Below are positions 57,198-64,000 of a stretch of DNA of 64,000 nucleotides, piece after piece. Under the pieces are notes generated by a model, which saw nothing but the letters and a program-made list of their open reading frames with translations, ran no database searches and was not told where the DNA came from. Within the stretch, counting starts at the first letter, position 1. Each line of letters opens with the position of its first letter. This DNA comes from Pseudonocardia sp. HH130630-07. GTDB taxonomy: Bacteria > Actinomycetota > Actinomycetes > Mycobacteriales > Pseudonocardiaceae. The translations under genes and the position numbers were made by a program. The DNA is taken from positions 744,001-808,000 of the forward strand of contig NZ_CP013854.1 of the NCBI RefSeq assembly GCF_001698125.1, written 5' to 3'.

Positions 57198-58507
57198 GTC
57201 CAGCCGGCCGACTCCCAGGCCTCACGGTCGAGTGCGTTACGGCCGTCGAGCACCCGCCGGGTCCGCACGACGCGGCCGAACGTGGCCGGGTCCAGCTCCT
57301 TGTACTGCCGCCACTCGGTCAGCAGGAGCACGGCGTCGGCGTTCTCGGCCGCCTCCTCCGGGGTGTCGACGAAGTCGAGCTGCGCCCAGTGCTTGCGCAC
57401 GTTGTCCCCGGCGGCGGGGTCGGTGACCCGGACGTTCGCGCCCTGCAGCTGCAGCTGCAGGGCCACGTTCAGGGCCGGGGAGTCGCGGATGTCGTCGGAG
57501 TCCGGCTTGAACGCCGCACCCAGCACGGCGATCCGCTTGCCGAGCAGCGAGTCGTCGCACACCTGCCGGGCGAGCTCGACCATCCGGATCCGCCGCCGCA
57601 TGTTGATGTTGTCGACCTCGCGCAGGAAGGTCAGCGCCTGGTCCGCACCCAGCTCGCCGGCCCGGGCCATGAACGCCCGGATGTCCTTGGGCAGGCAGCC
57701 ACCGCCGAAGCCCAGCCCGGCGTTGAGGAACTTGCGGCCGATCCGGTCGTCGTGGCCGATCGCGTCGGCCAGCTGCTTCACGTCGGCACCGGTGGCCTCG
57801 CACAGCTCGGCCATCGCGTTGATGAAGGAGATCTTCGTGGCGAGGAAGGAGTTCGCCGCGGTCTTGACCATCTCGGCGGTCGCGTAGTCGGTGACCACCT
57901 TCGGCGTCTGCTCGGCGACGATCCGGGCGTAGACGCGGTCGAGCGTGGCCTCCGCGCGCTGACCGTCCGCACCGTCCGGGATGCCGTACACCAGCCGGTC
58001 GGGGTGCAGGGTGTCCTGCACCGCGAACCCCTCCCGCAGGAACTCCGGGTTCCACGCCAGCGCCGCCGACGGCACCCGCTCGGCGACCAGCTCGGCCAGC
58101 CGGGCCGCGGTGCCGACCGGCACCGTCGACTTGCCGACCACCAGCTCGCCCGGACCCAGGACCTCCAGCAGCGACGCGGTCGCCGCCTCCACGAACGTCA
58201 GGTCGGCGGCGTACTCACCACGGCGCTGCGGCGTGCCGACGCACACGAAGTGCACCGCCGCCCCGGTCGCTGCGGCCATGTCCGAGGAGAACGACAGCCG
58301 CCCCGACTCCAGCGAGCGGCGGAGCAGCTCCTCGAAACCGGGTTCGAAGAACGGCACCCGGCCCGCGGCCAGTGCCTCGGCCTTCTCGACGTCGACCTCC
58401 ACGCCGACGACCTCGTGACCCAGCTCGGCCATCGACGCCGCGTGCACCGCACCCAGGTACCCGCAGCCGATCACCGAGATCTTCAGGGGCTGGTCGCTCT
58501 CCGCCAT
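57167..58507 (-). CDS. ugd: UDP-glucose 6-dehydrogenase
   Basis: A 446-residue enzyme. NAD site ISVIGCGYLGAVHAASMAEL, the catalytic Cys in GFGGGCLPKDIRAFMA, and Lys/Asp residues around TAANSFLATKISFINAMAEL. It oxidises UDP-glucose to UDP-glucuronate with two NAD+ for cell-wall or exopolysaccharide. It is near the rml genes, on the same strand as rmlB and rmlC, separated by about 240 bp. Confidence 0.95.
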   Translation of the reverse strand: MAESDQPLKISVIGCGYLGAVHAASMAELGHEVVGVEVDVEKAEALAAGRVPFFEPGFEELLRRSLESGRLSFSSDMAAATGAAVHFVCVGTPQRRGEYAADLTFVEAATASLLEVLGPGELVVGKSTVPVGTAARLAELVAERVPSAALAWNPEFLREGFAVQDTLHPDRLVYGIPDGADGQRAEATLDRVYARIVAEQTPKVVTDYATAEMVKTAANSFLATKISFINAMAELCEATGADVKQLADAIGHDDRIGRKFLNAGLGFGGGCLPKDIRAFMARAGELGADQALTFLREVDNINMRRRIRMVELARQVCDDSLLGKRIAVLGAAFKPDSDDIRDSPALNVALQLQLQGANVRVTDPAAGDNVRKHWAQLDFVDTPEEAAENADAVLLLTEWRQYKELDPATFGRVVRTRRVLDGRNALDREAWESAGWTYRALGRRTV

Positions 58508-58748
58508 GGCGCGAGGCTAACCCGTGCCGTCGGGGCCGCATGCACCAGACGTCGCGGAGCACGACGAGCGTCACCCGGCGCCACCCCGCAGTCCCGCTGG
58601 TCGCCCGTGCACCGGTCCCGCACATCCCGGCCCGATCGGCCGCTCCCGCCGGCCCGGGGGCGGTCTCCCTGCGGATCCTCGCAGGTAAGCGATCTCACAG
58701 GACGGCGAGCCGGGCGCCGCTCGGGCCGAGGGTGGTGCACCGCAGTGG

Positions 58749-59345
58749 TCAGGACCGTCCGGCGTACCAGGCCCGGCAGTCGTCCCAGGAGGGGAGCGCG
58801 CCCGCCCGCAGCGCCTCGGCGAGCGTGGGGGCGTCGCGGTCCTTGTCCGAGAGCACCGGGTCCGGTCCGTCCGCCCAGGGCAGGTCGAGATCGGGATCGA
58901 GCGGGGTGATCCCGTGCTCGGCCGCCGGGGCGTACGGCGCCGAGCACAGGTACCCCACCACCGCGTCGTCGGTGAGCGCCTGGAACGCGTGGCCGAGGCC
59001 CTCGGCGAGGTAGACCGCCCGCATCGACCCGGCGTCCAGCTCGACCGTCTCGGACCGCCCGAAGGTCGGCGACCCCACCCGCAGGTCCACCACGACGTCG
59101 CGCACCGCGCCGGACGCGACGTACAGGTACTTCGCCTGGCCCGGGGGCACGTCGGCGTAGTGCACGCCCCGGATCACCCCGCGGGCCGACACCGACTGGT
59201 TGGCCTGCGCCACCGTCAGGTCGAAACCCAGCGCGGCGCGGAAGGCGGGGCCCTGGAACGGCGCCGTGAACGAACCGCGGTGGTCCGGGAACGTCGCCGG
59301 CTCGAACAGCCACGCCCCGGCGATCGACAGCTCGGTCGCCCTCAC
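58749..59345 (-). CDS. rmlC: dTDP-4-dehydrorhamnose 3,5-epimerase
   Basis: A 198-residue cupin epimerase. The catalytic His is in GVIRGVHYADVPPGQAKYLY, with VRDVVVDLRVGSPTFGR and YLAEGLGHAFQALTDDA. It makes dTDP-L-lyxo-4-hexulose. The GTG overlaps the rmlB stop by 4 nt. Confidence 0.93.
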   Translation of the reverse strand: MRATELSIAGAWLFEPATFPDHRGSFTAPFQGPAFRAALGFDLTVAQANQSVSARGVIRGVHYADVPPGQAKYLYVASGAVRDVVVDLRVGSPTFGRSETVELDAGSMRAVYLAEGLGHAFQALTDDAVVGYLCSAPYAPAAEHGITPLDPDLDLPWADGPDPVLSDKDRDAPTLAEALRAGALPSWDDCRAWYAGRS

Positions 59346-60298
59346 GCCGCCCACCAGTCCCGGTGCTCGGCGTACCAGGCGACCGTGGCGGCCAGGCCGG
59401 GGCCGAACGGCACCCGGGGCGCCCAGCCCAGCTCGTCGTGGATCTTGGACCAGTCCACCGAGTACCGGCGGTCGTGGCCCTTGCGGTCCGTCACGTGCTC
59501 GATCCGGTCCTCCCCCACGCCGACCGCGGCGAGCAGCCGGCGGGTCAGCTCGGCGTTGGTCAGCTCGGTCCCGCCGCCGATGTTGTAGACCTCACCGGCC
59601 CGGCCGCGCTCGGCCACCAGGGCGACGGCCCGGCAGTGGTCCTCGACGTGCAGCCAGTCCCGCACGTTCGCCCCGTCGCCGTAGAGCGGCACGGTGTGCC
59701 CGTCGAGCAGCCGGGTCACGAACAGCGGGACGACCTTCTCCGGGAACTGGTACGGGCCGTAGTTGTTCGAGCAGCGGGTGACGACGACGTCGAGCCCGTG
59801 GGTGCGGTGGTAGCTGCGGGCGAGCAGGTCGCTGCCCGCCTTGGCCGCCGAGTACGGCGAGTTCGGCTCCAGCGGATGGGTCTCCGGCCAGCTGCCGGAC
59901 TCGATCGAGCCGTAGACCTCGTCGGTGGACACGTGCACGAACCGGGCCACGCCCAGGTCCGTGGCGGCCTGCAGCAGCACCTGGGTGCCGACGACGTTCG
60001 TCGTCACGAAGTCGGCCGCCCCGGTGATCGAGCGGTCGACGTGGGTCTCGGCGGCGAAGTGCACCACCAGGTCGGCCCCGGCGAGCACCTCCGCGACCCG
60101 CGCCGGGTCGCGGACGTCGCCGCGCTCGACGCGCACCGCGCCGGACACCGGCGCCAGGTTCGCCTCGCGGCCCGCGTAGGTGAACGCGTCCAGCACCACG
60201 ATCTCGGCGCCCGCCAGCGCCGGGTGCTCCCCGGCGACGGCCGAGCGCACGAAACAGGACCCGATGAACCCGGCCCCGCCGGTGACCACGACCCGCAC
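59342..60298 (-). CDS. rmlB: dTDP-glucose 4,6-dehydratase
   Basis: A 318-residue extended SDR. NAD site VVVTGGAGFIGSCFVRSA, STDEVYGSIESG, catalytic Tyr/Lys in NSPYSAAKAGSDLLARSY, and VTRCSNNYGPYQFPEK. It converts dTDP-glucose to dTDP-4-keto-6-deoxyglucose. GTG start; divergent from rmlD. Confidence 0.95.
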   Translation of the reverse strand: MRVVVTGGAGFIGSCFVRSAVAGEHPALAGAEIVVLDAFTYAGREANLAPVSGAVRVERGDVRDPARVAEVLAGADLVVHFAAETHVDRSITGAADFVTTNVVGTQVLLQAATDLGVARFVHVSTDEVYGSIESGSWPETHPLEPNSPYSAAKAGSDLLARSYHRTHGLDVVVTRCSNNYGPYQFPEKVVPLFVTRLLDGHTVPLYGDGANVRDWLHVEDHCRAVALVAERGRAGEVYNIGGGTELTNAELTRRLLAAVGVGEDRIEHVTDRKGHDRRYSVDWSKIHDELGWAPRVPFGPGLAATVAWYAEHRDWWAA

Positions 60299-60372
60299 AC
60301 GCCCTCCCCCGCTCGACGTCCCGCCCGGTCAGCGTGTCAGAGTCGCCGCGTCGGACGGCGAGGAGGTGGCAC

Positions 60373-61218
60373 GTGCGCGCGTGCGTGCTGGGTGCGAACG
60401 GACAGCTCGGGCGGGCCCTGACCGCGGCACTGCCGGACGCGGTGGCCCACACCCGGGACGGGCTCGACATCGGCGACGCCGCCGCCGTCGCCGGGCACGA
60501 CTTCTCCGGCGTCGACGTGGTGTTCAACGCCGCGGCGCACACCGCGGTCGACCGGGCCGAGGCCGAGATCGCCGCGGCGTGGCGGGTGAACGCCCTCGGC
60601 CCGGCGCACCTCGCCGACGCGGCCGCCCGGCACGGGTTCGTCCTGGTGCACGTCTCCACCGAGTACGTCTTCGACGGCACCGCACCCGGCCCGGTCCCGG
60701 AGGACGCACCGCTGGCGCCGCTGGGCGTCTACGGCGCGTCCAAGGCCGCGGGTGAGCTGGCGGTCCGCAGCGCACCGCGGCACCTGGTGGTGCGCACCAG
60801 CTGGGTGGTGGGCGACGGCGGCAACTTCGTCACGACGATGGCCCGGCTGGCCCGCGAGGGTGCCCGGCCCGACGTCGTCGACGACCAGATCGGCCGGCCG
60901 ACGTTCGCCCCCGACCTCGCCGCCGCCCTGATCACCCTCGCCGGCACCGCGACCGGCACCTTCCACGTGACCGGCGACGGCGAGCCGGTCAGCCGGCACG
61001 GCCTGGCGACCGAGGTCTTCGCCCGCTGCGGGCGGGATCCGGCCGACGTCGCGCCCGTGACGACCGCCGGGTACGCGGCGCAGCGTCCCGGGGCCGCCGC
61101 GCGGCCCGCGAACTCGGTGCTCGACCTCAGCCGGGCCACCCGGGCCGGGGTGTCCATGCCGCCGTGGCGGGACTCCCTCGACCGCTACCTCGCGGCCGGC
61201 GACGGAGTGGCCCGGTGA
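60373..61218 (+). CDS. rmlD: dTDP-4-dehydrorhamnose reductase
   Basis: A 281-residue SDR: RACVLGANGQLGRALTAAL, VVFNAAAHTAVDRAEAE, and catalytic LGVYGASKAAGELAV. Reduces the 4-keto sugar to dTDP-L-rhamnose with NAD(P)H. AGGAGG lies 6 nt before the GTG. Overlaps rmlA by 4 nt. Confidence 0.93.
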   Translation: MRACVLGANGQLGRALTAALPDAVAHTRDGLDIGDAAAVAGHDFSGVDVVFNAAAHTAVDRAEAEIAAAWRVNALGPAHLADAAARHGFVLVHVSTEYVFDGTAPGPVPEDAPLAPLGVYGASKAAGELAVRSAPRHLVVRTSWVVGDGGNFVTTMARLAREGARPDVVDDQIGRPTFAPDLAAALITLAGTATGTFHVTGDGEPVSRHGLATEVFARCGRDPADVAPVTTAGYAAQRPGAAARPANSVLDLSRATRAGVSMPPWRDSLDRYLAAGDGVAR

Positions 61219-62108
61219 AGGGGATCCTGCTGGCCGGGGGCACCGGGAGCCGGTTGTTCCCGCTGACCGCGGCGGTGTCCAAACAGCTGCTCCCGGTCTA
61301 CGACAAGCCGATGATCTACCACCCGCTGACGACGCTGATGCTGGCCGGCGTCCGGGACATCCTGCTGATCTCCACCCCGCACGACCTGCCCGGCTTCCGG
61401 CGCCTGCTCGGCGACGGCGACCACCTCGGCCTGCGGATCGGCTACGCCGAGCAGCCCCGGCCCAACGGTCTGGCCGAGGCCTTCGTCATCGGGGCCGAGC
61501 ACGTCCGGGGCGGGCCGTCGGCGCTCGTCCTGGGCGACAACATCTTCCACGGCTCCTCGTTCGGCGACCTGCTGCGGCGGCGGGTCGCCGACGTCACCGA
61601 GGGACGCGCGGGCTGCGTGCTGTTCGGGTACCCGGTCGGCGATCCGCGCCGGTACGGGGTCGGCGAGGCCGACGCCGACGGGCGGCTGGTCTCGATCGAG
61701 GAGAAGCCCGAGCACCCCCGTTCGGACCGGGCGATCACCGGGCTCTACCTCTACGACGAGCAGGTCGTCGACATCGCCGCCGGCATCGGCCCGTCCGCCC
61801 GCGGCGAGCTGGAGATCACCGACGTCAACCGGGCCTACCTCGAGCAGGGCCGCGCCCACCTGCAGGATCTCGGCCGCGGGTTCGCCTGGCTCGACACCGG
61901 GACGCACGAGTCGCTCACCGAGGCGGGTCAGTACGTCCGGGTGCTGGAGAACCGGCAGGGCATCCGGATCGCCTGCATCGAGGAGGTCGCCCTGCGCATG
62001 GGCTACATCGACCCCGGCCAGGCGCAGCGGCTCGGCGAGGCGCAGCTGGGCTCCGGCTACGGCGAGTACGTCGTGCGCGTGGCCCGCCAGGCCCGCGACC
62101 GGAGCTGA
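61215..62108 (+). CDS. rmlA: Glucose-1-phosphate thymidylyltransferase
   Basis: A 297-residue nucleotidyltransferase. GILLAGGTGSRLFPLTAAVS, SKQLLPVYDKPMIYHP, ALVLGDNIFHG, and EKPEHPRSDRAITGLY are the RmlA motifs. First step of dTDP-rhamnose synthesis. With rmlB, rmlC and rmlD the set is complete, in two divergent halves. Confidence 0.95.
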   Translation: MKGILLAGGTGSRLFPLTAAVSKQLLPVYDKPMIYHPLTTLMLAGVRDILLISTPHDLPGFRRLLGDGDHLGLRIGYAEQPRPNGLAEAFVIGAEHVRGGPSALVLGDNIFHGSSFGDLLRRRVADVTEGRAGCVLFGYPVGDPRRYGVGEADADGRLVSIEEKPEHPRSDRAITGLYLYDEQVVDIAAGIGPSARGELEITDVNRAYLEQGRAHLQDLGRGFAWLDTGTHESLTEAGQYVRVLENRQGIRIACIEEVALRMGYIDPGQAQRLGEAQLGSGYGEYVVRVARQARDRS

Positions 62109-62136
62109 TCCGCCGCCGGCCTGACAGGGTGGGCGG

Positions 62137-63879
62137 GTGGGCACGACACCGGTACGACGGTTCCAGCGCATCCTGTTCCGGGCCGGGCAGTGGCTGCTCG
62201 GCCACCGCGGCGGCCCGGAGCGGGACATCGAGCCGGGCCTCGCGCTCGTCGGGAAGGACGCGGGGACGCACCGGGTCCGGTTGTGGATCGGCACCCTGGT
62301 GCACGGCTGCGACGCCGAGACGCTGACCGCGACCGTCACCGTCGGTGGCCCGGCCGGTGACGGTGACGGGGACGCGCGCACCGTCACCACGCTGCACCGC
62401 TTCGGGTTCGACGACGAGCGCCCGGTGACCGGCTGGGGCCCCGGGACCCGGTTCTTCCACGGCCACGTCGTCGTCGACGGCCTCGTCCCGGACGCCTGGG
62501 GCGAGGCCCGGGTGGAGCTGGACCCCGCGCCGGGGGTGGCGCCCGAGCACCGCACGGCCTCCTGCCGGATCCGGACGCTGCCGTCGCGGATCGAGGTCGG
62601 CGGCTCGCTCACCGCGCTCGTCGCGTCCTGCTACGACGCCGACACCGACACGACCGACGCGCTGGACGCGGCGTTCCGGCACCTGCGCGAGCACGTCGCC
62701 GCACCCGATCTCGCGCTCCTCACCGGCGACCAGGTCTACGCCGACGCGCCCGCGAAGTTCTACGCCACGATGGCCCGCAGCACGCCGCGCACCTACGGGC
62801 TGCTGGAGTACTGGACGTCCTGGGGCATGCAGACCTACGGCGACGACCGGCGCCCGCACCACGGGATGCGGGAGCTGCTGCGGCACGGACCGCACTGGTT
62901 CCTGCCCGACGACCACGAGTTCTGGAACAACTGGCCGCACGCCTCGGTGACCGCGCGGCACTCCTACGCCAACATCCGCCGGGCCGGCCGCGGCGGCCTG
63001 CGCCGGATACTCGCCGTGCGGCGCCACCGGCCGGGTGCGGAGATCCCGTACCCGGCCGATCCCGGCCCGCCGCCGTCGGACCCGCAGGTGCAGAGCTACC
63101 ACCCGGCCCACCCCGACGAGTGGGACGCCTGAGGCCGGGCCGCGTTCGACCTGTTCGGCTCGTTCCAGACGCCGAGCGTCCGCGACCGCGACACCGGCCG
63201 GATCACCCGCGGCGCGCTGGACGACGGCGACCCGCTGCGCCCGCCGCGGTCCGGCCCGCCCGGCGAGGTGCACCGCCCGCTGAACCAGGTGGTGCAGCGG
63301 ATCGACCTGGGCGAGGTGCAGATCGTCCTGCTCGACACCCGGACCCGGCGCACCCGGCGCACCGACGACCCGCGCTACTCCGGGTTCGTCGACGCCGCAC
63401 AGCTGGACCAGGTGCTCGCGATCGCCGCCGAGGCCGCGGTGCTGGTGCTGGTCACCCCGCAGCCGATGCTCGTGCCGCCGTACCGGGTCCGCCGGGCGGA
63501 GCGGCCGATCGGCGCCCGGGTCGAGCGCGCGATCGACCTCCAGGTCGCCGACTACCCGCACCAGTACGCCCGGTTCTGGGAGGGCCTCGCCGCCGCCCGG
63601 GACGGACGGCCGACGGTCACCGTCGGCGGGGACATCCACTCCAGCTACATCGGCCACGCACCGTCGCTGCCGCTGCTGGAGATCGTGTCGTCACCGATGT
63701 CGCTGGTCGCCGGGACCACGCTGTTCGAGACCGTCTTCGCCGCGCCGGCGAAACTGCTCCGGGCGCTGTCCGGCGGGTCCGCCCGGCGCGACCCGTACGC
63801 GCCGGGGGCCGTGCTGGCCCGGGTCCCCGACCTGCTCCCCGGCCGGGCCACGACGACCGGTGACGACGTCGCGGTCCTA
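62137..63879 (+). pseudogene. PhoD-like metallophosphatase, nonsense mutation and IS truncation
   Basis: One frame from GTG encodes about 580 codons. Metal motifs of the PhoD family are present: VASCYDADTDTTDALDAAF, LALLTGDQVYADAPAKFY, WFLPDDHEFWNNWPHASV, and after the lesion VTVGGDIHSSYIGHAPSLP. A TGA at 63130-63132 interrupts the frame after HPDEWDA; the frame continues GRAAFDLFGSFQTPSV and on. A Trp codon (TGG) is the likely original. At 63880 the frame runs into a third IS copy and ends within it, so the true C-terminus is lost. Active product is unlikely. Confidence 0.85.
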
Positions 63880-64000
63880 GGGCGTGTCTCCCAGATAGGC
63901 GGAGCGGGGTGCGCGATGCTTGATCGGTGCCGCGTACCGCTGTCCTGACTGATGCCCAGTGGGCCCGTCTGGCGCCGCTGTTGCCCTCCTCCGAGGGTCG
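63880..64000 (+). mobile_element. IS5-family insertion sequence, copy 3 (partial, inverted)
   Basis: The right edge holds the first 121 bp of the 942-bp IS, in orientation opposite to copies 1 and 2: GGGCGTGTCTCCCAGATAGG. A TA precedes it, again in a CTAG context. The visible bases match copy 2. Confidence 0.93.
63927..64000 (+). CDS. IS5-family transposase N-terminus (partial, copy 3)
   Basis: The first 24 codons from GTG read PRTAVLTDAQWARLAPLLPS, then SEGR, as in copy 2. The remainder is outside the window. In copy 2 the frame shifts about 115 codons later. Confidence 0.85.
   Translation, partial: MPRTAVLTDAQWARLAPLLPSSEG

Noticed and set aside
1-64000. CRISPR arrays, rRNA genes, riboswitches
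   Set aside because: No regularly spaced direct repeats, no rRNA sequence, and no leader matching a riboswitch pattern that I recognise.

Overview
The window is about 73% G+C chromosomal DNA from an actinobacterium. GTG starts are common, many genes overlap by GTGA or ATGA, and a mycothiol-dependent Rv2466c-type protein, RepSA/TraB integrative-element genes, DtxR-type iron boxes and a TipA-like MerR protein all occur. Gene content fits Pseudonocardiaceae, Pseudonocardia being the best guess, but this is inferred from gene families only.

Region 1 (1-5.5 kb): a MerR regulator co-transcribed with a HEAT-repeat protein from a MerR-type promoter with a 19-bp spacer, a VOC protein, then an alkylation-damage operon: 2OG-Fe(II) oxygenase, ECF-like sigma factor, a methyltransferase with a C-terminal Ada methyl-sensing zinc domain (order permuted, no AraC domain), and AlkB. 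An Imm5-like orphan immunity protein follows.

Region 2 (5.5-10.5 kb): a 942-bp IS5-family element, tRNA-Pro(UGG), a DtxR-boxed HemS-like gene, a CHRD surface protein with its class F sortase, and a divergent ECF sigma/anti-sigma pair. The same promoter pattern precedes the sigma gene and the CHRD gene.

Region 3 (10.5-18.75 kb): an integrative conjugative element of the AICE/pSAM2 type in tRNA-Gly(UCC). It carries int, xis, repSA, a TraB/FtsK translocase, several small unknown genes, a GntR (KorSA-like) repressor and a NUDIX gene. No right attachment site was found.

Region 4 (18.75-26 kb): an eroding, IS-rich stretch. A second copy of the 942-bp IS and two other IS5-family elements sit among three genes broken by single-base frameshifts (a SUFU-type immunity gene, an unknown, and a DUF4190-like secreted protein also split by an IS). 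An ImmA/IrrE peptidase, a methyltransferase and a MAB_1171c-like membrane protein follow.

Region 5 (26-37.5 kb): GNAT/TetR/DedA genes, an AlkZ-like winged-helix glycosylase, and a two-gene RiPP locus with a 38-residue charged peptide translationally coupled to a protein-isoaspartate-methyltransferase homologue, matching the imiditide architecture. Then come a frameshifted nhaA, a DsbA-like protein, a flavin monooxygenase, a small secreted peptide, a TipA-like regulator, an RraA protein and an unannotated-size zinc-ribbon gene.

Region 6 (37.5-58.5 kb): mostly housekeeping. HAD phosphatase, nei2 and rpiB, then a 7.5-kb block (DUF429, MBL, S9 peptidase, hydrolase, Ser/Thr kinase, Rpf-like protein), then Rv2466c-like and pepN genes, so the Mycobacterium tuberculosis Rv2464c-Rv2467 order is kept but interrupted. 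A two-component system, a CtaJ-like subunit, DUF2252 and a TetR/NmrA divergent pair follow.

Region 7 (57-64 kb): UDP-glucose dehydrogenase and the four dTDP-rhamnose genes (rmlC-rmlB on one strand, rmlD-rmlA on the other), then a PhoD-like phosphatase gene broken by a nonsense codon and truncated by a third, inverted copy of the 942-bp IS.
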